Assembly: GCA_032871835.1 (NCBI GenBank)
Contig: CM065296.1
Span: forward strand, 630,001-694,000
DNA length: 64,000 nt
Reading direction: 5' to 3'
Source: Dipteronia dyeriana
Lineage: Eukaryota > Streptophyta > Magnoliopsida > Sapindales > Sapindaceae
The position numbers and the translations under genes were made by a program. Shown piece after piece: positions 58,517 to 64,000 of the stretch. Every line of letters starts with the position of its first letter. The stretch's first letter is position 1. A model generated the notes under the pieces. The model made no database searches and was not told the origin of the DNA. It worked only from the letters and a program-made list of their open reading frames with translations.

Positions 58517-59045
58517 CAGGGGCGAAGCCAAGGAGTTATGGTGGGGTGGGCTAAACTAATTTTATAATTTTTTTTAAACGAACTTCGACGATACGAGAAA
58601 ATAATATCGACTGAATTTTTTTAAGATACATTTAGATAAGAGGGGATATAATGAATCGTGCCCATCAAAACTCATATTCTAAACAAAATACATTTATTGT
58701 TTTAAAAGATAACAATTATATAAGAGAAAAAATGTTATTTCAATAAAATCACAAACTATCTCAGTTTTAACAAATTTTGAGAGAATGTAGAACAATGAAA
58801 CTTTTCTTACTTGTTTGAACGTACTTAGCTTTTAAAAGTTTATTTTGTTTGTATATGATACTCAAATGCGTTTTACTTTTTTTTTTGTGTTTAGTTATAT
58901 TAGTTTGATACATATTATTGTAAATTAAAGGTAAATTGTAAGACTCTAAGGCTTGTAAATGTAAATATGTAGACTTTGAGTTTATTTTTCTGAAAAGTTA
59001 GCCTGGGCTACAGCCCAGGCTACCTACCTTATACCTCCGCCCCTG
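58517..59045. mobile_element. hAT-type MITE with perfect 8-base target duplication
   Basis: It begins CAGGGGCGAAGCC and ends, on the other strand, CAGGGGCGGAGGT. TGCGGATT flanks both sides exactly (58509-58516 and 59046-59053). Length 529 bases; the interior includes CCTGGGCTACAGCCCAGG (59002-59019), a palindrome. No coding capacity. Confidence 0.92.
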
Positions 59046-59053
59046 TGCGGATT

Positions 59054-59288
59054 GAAGATCACACTCATCACCGCCCACATTAAACCTGACTCAGGTTCTT
59101 AATCCCGAGCAGCTAGTTGAATATCCGCCGTGAGCACTCTATCATCGAGTTATATTCATGCTTTTACTATTATTATTATGATCTACAAAGACTAACCAAT
59201 ATAAAGACTTTTTTAGGTATGAATCATGTGAAAAATTGTGATTAGTATCAATTCACAGTCATTACAGATAATCAGATATATTGCAACT

Positions 59289-59336
<48 letters not shown>

Positions 59337-59357
59337 CACAAGTTGACTATATATATT
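59054..59357. other. Short intergenic stretch with (TA)n
   Basis: (TA)n at 59291-59335; no gene. Confidence 0.5.
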
Positions 59358-59362
59358 TTTAA

Positions 59363-59559
59363 TGTTAGAATATTATCATTAATTAGGAAGATTGTATAGT
59401 TGACTTTGTATAAGTTGACTGATATGATTTGATTAGCTTAGAATCAATTAGTTTATTTGTAAGTATTTGTTTACTAATGTATCTCTATTCATAATTGTAT
59501 TTTCCCTATAAATTATCTTCAATATGGAGAAGAATATATAACAAAAAATGAATTGTTCA
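59363..59559 (+). repeat. 5' LTR of Copia element 2
   Basis: Contains CCCTATAAATTA as TATA box (59508-59516) and ends at the primer site. Roughly a dozen substitutions separate it from the 3' LTR. Confidence 0.95.
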
Positions 59560-60138
59560 TGGTATCAGAGCCTAAGAATTTAGGTTTTCTTATTCTACTC
59601 TTCTAAAAATTCTTCTACTTTTTTTTTTCTTTTCTCTAAAGCAATAGGACTGCTACCTATTGTTTTCCGATGAGTCTTACCGGAATAACTATCGCTGGCA
59701 TCGTACCAACCTCGTCGATCGTCTTCAACCATCACCGATCGTTTCCAACCCAACACCAATCGTCTTCAGCCCTACCAGACGTATCTGGTGTCATATGCTC
59801 ATAGTCTATCGTGACCCGACTCGATCCACGTCAATTCTTCCTCCTGCAACGACCCTCATCGTCGATTAGTCTCTCGATACCAGCGTTTGTCGATCGACAG
59901 GTGTCCGACCTAACCTAGCGACCCACGTCGCCCCTGATCTGGTTGATCTTCATCTCAAACTCGACCCGACCCATGTCGGCTTTCTTTCTCCTCCATTAGC
60001 AACCCACGTTGCCCGATTTCTTTCTCCTTCATCAACGACCCATGTCGCCCATTTCTCTGATTTTGTAAAAAATAAAATAGTAAAAGTCCAATTTTTTCTT
60101 TCATTTGCTTCCACTGATACTGTTATACTACCATTTCT

Positions 60139-63100
60139 ATGGCCAATTGTGATGAAGAATCAGACATATCTAGCCACATAATTCCACCACCAATACTCCC
60201 TCCAATTTATTCTCATGATAACTCATCTAAGATTGAGATTAAATTGGATGGATCAAACTACCATTTATGGTCCAAGTTTGTCGAAATCTTCATGGATGGG
60301 AAACATAAATATGGTTTTCTCACAGGGGAATGTGTTAAGCCTGCCACCACCAGTTCCACCTATAGGCGATGGTTGACTGATAATTCTCTTGTGAAAGGAT
60401 GACTCCTCAGATCTATGACTCCCAAAATTATGGAGATGTTTATCCGATTACCTACGGCTCAGGCCATTTGGGAAGCAATTGCTCGTACCTATTATGATGG
60501 TGCAGATCAATCCATCATCTATGAACTCAACAACAAAGCATTCCATATGCGTCAATCTGGGCGCCCTATTGCTGAGTATTATGGGGAATTGAACACAATC
60601 TGTCAGGAGTTAGATCAACGTTGCCTGAATGATATGACTGATGCTACAGATGTGATTCGACTGATGCTACAGATGTGATTCGACTGAATGATCGCATTGA
60701 AAAACAAAGAGTATACATGTTTCTTGCAGGACTAGATCCTGAATTTGACAAGGTACGAGCTGATGTGTTACATATGGATCCATTTCCTGGTGTTGAAGGA
60801 GCATTTGTCTATATCCGTCATGAGGCACAACGTCAAGCCACTATGCTAGCTTCCCCACGAGTAAGTGATATCTCTGCTTTATTAATCAATAAAGGGGTTT
60901 CAGGAGACAAAATGTACTCACTGTGGACAAAAGAATCATATTTGAGATGCCTGCTGGAGATTGCATGTGTATCCTGAGTGGTACTTGGAAAAAAAGAAGA
61001 AAGGGCCTCCAAAGACTGGAACTGCCTATCTTGCATCTTCCTTTAGCAACTCATCCATCCCACAGGGTAATATTTGTGATTCCAAAATTTAATTCCTCAA
61101 CTCAGGTATGTTTCATTCTGCTTTCAGTGTTTCTACAATTTCTAGTAATAATACATGGATAATTGATTATGGTGCAACAAATCACATGACTTTTAACTCT
61201 CAAAACTTTAGTCATCATACTCCGACCGAAACAAATAATGTGTCATATACTGATGGTACACCCACCTTGGTTCATGGGGCTGGATCCGTATCCCTAACTC
61301 CGTCCTTAAATTTATCATATGTTTTACATGTGCCCACTTTATCTAACAACTTACTCTCAATCAGTCAAATAACTAAATCTCTAAATTGTGTTGTGACATT
61401 CTGGCCTTCTCATTGTATATTTCAGGACATCACAACCAAGGAGACGATTGGAATTGGTAGAGAAAAATGAGAGTTGTACTACTTTACAGCAGACAATATT
61501 TCCAGTCATCCTCACAAAGTAGCACAAGTTAGCCGACAACGAGAGTAATATTTTCCTTTGGTATAAGCGTCTAGGTCATTGTTCTTTTGGATATCTCAAT
61601 TTTTTATTTCCTTCGTTGTTTATAACTATTGAGCACAATAATATGCAGTGTGAGACATGTGTTCTGTCAAAACATCATCGCACTGTTTTTCCTCATAGTA
61701 ATAATAATAAAAGATCTATGTCTTTCTCTCTTATTCATTCTGATTTTTGGGGTCCATCTAACGTTGTGTCTATATCTGGTATGTGTTGGTTTGTTACATT
61801 TATTGATGATTGTACTCGTATGACTTGGATTTTTCTTTTAAAAAATAAATGTGATGTATGTGATGTTTTTCAACATTTTTACCATATGATTCTTACACAA
61901 TTTTATAAGAAAATTCAAGTTTTACGCTCATGTAATGGTGGTGAATATTTGAATCATAAAGTAAAAACTTTTTGTTTGAAAAATGGTATTCTTCACCAAA
62001 CATCTTGTACACATACCCCGCAACAAAATGGTACTGCCGATCGTAAAAATCGTCATCTCTTAAAGGTTGCACAATCTTTACTGCTCGGAATGCGTATGCC
62101 TAAATCTTTTTAGGGTGATGCAGTACTATCAGCTGCATATCTCATTAATCGTATGCCATCCAGTGTTCTATCTTTTCAAACACCACTGTAATCCTTGTCT
62201 CATTACTATGATGTTAACTCTGCATTACATATTCTTCCTCGGGTTTTTGGATGTGCGGTATATGTACATGTTCATACTCCTTATCGAGGAAAGTTAGATC
62301 CACGTGCTCTTAAGTGTGTTTTTATAGGATATTCTAACTCATAAAAAGTGAATATCATATAAAAAATGATACAAATGTTATCATTCTTCATCCCGTAGGG
62401 TATTTGTGTCACATGATGTTACGTTATGAGAGGATGAGGTATACTTTACCTCAGAGACTTCTCTTCAGGGGGAGAATCTGAATTATGAAGGAAAGTCTCA
62501 TAAAACTGCTAACAATGGTATACCCATTAGTCTGAGAAGTCAATATTTTGAGGAAAAAAATCTATCTCCGAAAAGTGAGACTCCTGATAGTCTCACAGAA
62601 AAGACAGAACCAACATTGAGAGTGTATGAAAGACGGAATAAAGGGAAAGGGAAAGAGAAACAGAGGGAGTCAGTTCTCATACAAGTAGTACAATCTTCCT
62701 CTTCTCCATAACCGGTTCGTCAATCAGAGTTTGAGGTTGGAAATGCTTCTGAGGTAACTCTTTAACCCTCCACTTTATCTAATGATTTATCCAGTGAAAA
62801 TCACACAGATCATGACCCCAGTCTAGCTACTAGATGGTATCCTAGTCGAGAACATAGACCATTTGTACGATTTGGTTTTTCCCCTGAGTGACCTCCAGCA
62901 AATAGTAATGATCTTCACTCTATCACTAATTACACCTAAACTCACAGACTATCTGAAACCTTTAAAGCTTTTGCACATCAATTATCCTCTGTATCTATTC
63001 CTAGTAAATTGCAGGATGCACTGACAGACCGGAATTGGGTCCGAGCCATGGATTGGGAGATGAAAGCTTTACAAAAAAATTATACTTGGGAGATAGTGGA

Positions 63101-63559
63101 TCTTCTTAAAGGGAAGAAGGTTGTTGGATGTCTATGGGTATATACCATCAAACACAAGGCATATGACTCGATTGAAAGATACAAGGCTAGGTTGGTTGCC
63201 AAAGGGTAAACTCAGACTTACGGAGTTGACTACCAGGAGACCTTTGCCCCAGTAGCAAAGTTAAACACTGTTAGGGTATTTCTCTCACTAGCAGCTAATC
63301 TGGAGTGGTCTTTGTCATATATTGTGATAATAAAGTTTCAGTACCGATTGTCAATAATCCTGTCCAACATGATCGTACCAAACATGTGGAAATTGATCGA
63401 TTATTCGTCAAAGAGAAATTAGAAGGGAAAATAATTGAGCTTCCGCATATATCAAGTAAGGATCAATTTGTAGATATCCTTACAAAGACCATTAATGGAA
63501 GAAACTTTCATAACTCAATTAGCAAGTTGGGCATGAGTGACATCTATGCACCAACTTGA
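60139..63559 (+). pseudogene. Copia gag-pol remnant lacking the RT core
   Basis: Gag begins at 60139 with ISSHIIPPPIL, then IKLDGSNYHLWSKFVEIFM. It is cut by a TGA (60400-60402) and by a 23-base tandem duplication at 60636-60681 that shifts the frame. The protease site reads WIIDYGATNHMT (about 61156). The GAG-pre-integrase region and an integrase (61616-62113) with HSDFWGP, FIDDCTR and TPQQNGTADRKNR follow. The catalytic Asp of the usual RSDNGGEY is Cys here (codon 61931-61933). The RT starts at 63009 (MQDALTDRNWVRAM, YKARLVAKG), has a TAA, reaches LAANLEWS at about 63308 and jumps directly to RNase H (IYCDNKVSVPIVNNPVQHDR). The whole RT palm with its YVDD is absent. Confidence 0.92.
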
Positions 63560-63566
63560 GAGGGAG

Positions 63567-63737
63567 TGTTAGAATATTATCATTAATTAGGAAGATTGTA
63601 TAGTTGTTTGATTAGTTTAGAATCAATTAGCTTATTTGTAGGTATGTGTTTCCTATTGTATCTATATTTCTAATTGTATTTTTCCTATAAATTACGTCCA
63701 ATATGGAGAAGAATATATAACAAAAATGAATTGTTCA
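63567..63737 (+). repeat. 3' LTR of Copia element 2
   Basis: 171 bases, direct repeat of 59363-59559 without the 26-base insertion; follows the polypurine tract GAGAGGGAG. Confidence 0.95.
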
Positions 63738-63742
63738 TTTAA

Positions 63743-64000
63743 TTTCTTTAGTTAAATTATGTATGAACCAGGCAATTGTTTAATTGTTTTATTGACTCAA
63801 ATAAAATATATCAACATCACGAAACAATTTGAAATTTAAGTATAGGTATGGAAGAAAATTATGGTGTATTAGTGTACGTGGACAGTTCTATCAATTCCTA
63901 TTGAATTAGTACGTACTATTTAAAATAAAGTAACTCTAGATCATAACTACACTGATATTATATATAGTAAGTTGTTTTTTTTTGGAAAAATATATATTAA
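63743..64000. other. Right edge of window, no gene recognised
   Basis: AT-rich sequence with no supported feature. Confidence 0.4.

Larger units (their letters stand above)
59363..63737 (+). mobile_element. Ty1/Copia LTR retrotransposon with internal deletion, 4.4 kb
   Basis: LTRs lie at 59363-59559 (197 bases) and 63567-63737 (171 bases). Both begin TGTTAGAATATTATC and end AATTGTTCA. The target duplication TTTAA is exact (59358-59362 and 63738-63742). A primer site TGGTATCAGAGC, complementary to initiator tRNA-Met, starts directly at 59560. GAGAGGGAG before the 3' LTR is the polypurine tract. The 5' LTR has a 26-base extra segment (ACTTTGTATAAGTTGACTGA...). Coding order is gag, protease, integrase, RT, RNase H. 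Most of the RT is deleted, so the element is not autonomous. Confidence 0.95.

Overview
This is nuclear DNA of a flowering plant, most likely a eudicot. The sequence is AT-rich. Its genes have many short exons and U-rich, AT-rich introns, and they match plant families (plant-type cryptochrome DASH, AIG2-like, 20S proteasome PBA1, organellar RlmH-like). The repeats are also plant types: Copia LTR elements with a tRNA-Met primer site, hAT, CACTA, PIF/Harbinger and Emigrant/Lemi1-type pogo elements, and an endogenous pararetrovirus. I cannot name the species from the sequence.

Five genes can be rebuilt exon by exon with consistent splice phases. They are a PHD-finger nuclear protein (+, 7936-10395, 433 aa), cryptochrome DASH/CRY3 (-, 11039-14300, 13 exons, up to 609 aa), an AIG2-like gamma-glutamylcyclotransferase-fold protein (-, 17691-19337, 175 aa), proteasome subunit beta type-6/PBA1 (-, 34234-37031, 237 aa) and an RlmH-type 23S rRNA pseudouridine methyltransferase (-, 39276-41172, 188 aa). 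They are unrelated housekeeping or light-response genes, not an operon or cluster. Two CRY3 introns use GC donors. Short diverged direct duplications link the flanks of these genes: 15.8 kb with 39.5 kb, 19.3 kb with 33.45 kb, and 33.9 kb with 37.75 kb.

Region by region: 1-7 kb is an intergenic stretch filled with small TIR elements. 7-19.4 kb holds three genes plus a solo LTR. 19.4-21.1 kb is a probable non-autonomous TIR element. At 22.36-33.42 kb a MAPKKK-like kinase pseudogene is split by a 10.2 kb nest of five elements: a hAT MITE containing a Copia element and a pogo element, the Copia containing a second hAT element, and the pogo containing a PIF MITE. The second hAT element carries exons of a host HGSNAT-like (DUF5009/DUF1624-type) acetyltransferase gene. 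34-41.2 kb holds PBA1 and the RlmH-like gene.

41.4-50.2 kb is a PIF-type MITE whose TA-repeat core contains a broken Caulimoviridae-type endogenous pararetrovirus arranged as a head-to-head inverted repeat. 50.7-54.6 kb is a decayed, full-structure hAT transposon. 55.0-56.5 kb is a non-autonomous CACTA element. 58.5-59.0 kb is a hAT MITE with a perfect target duplication. 59.4-63.7 kb is a Copia element that has lost its reverse-transcriptase core.

All domain and family names come from my own recognition of protein motifs; no database search was run.
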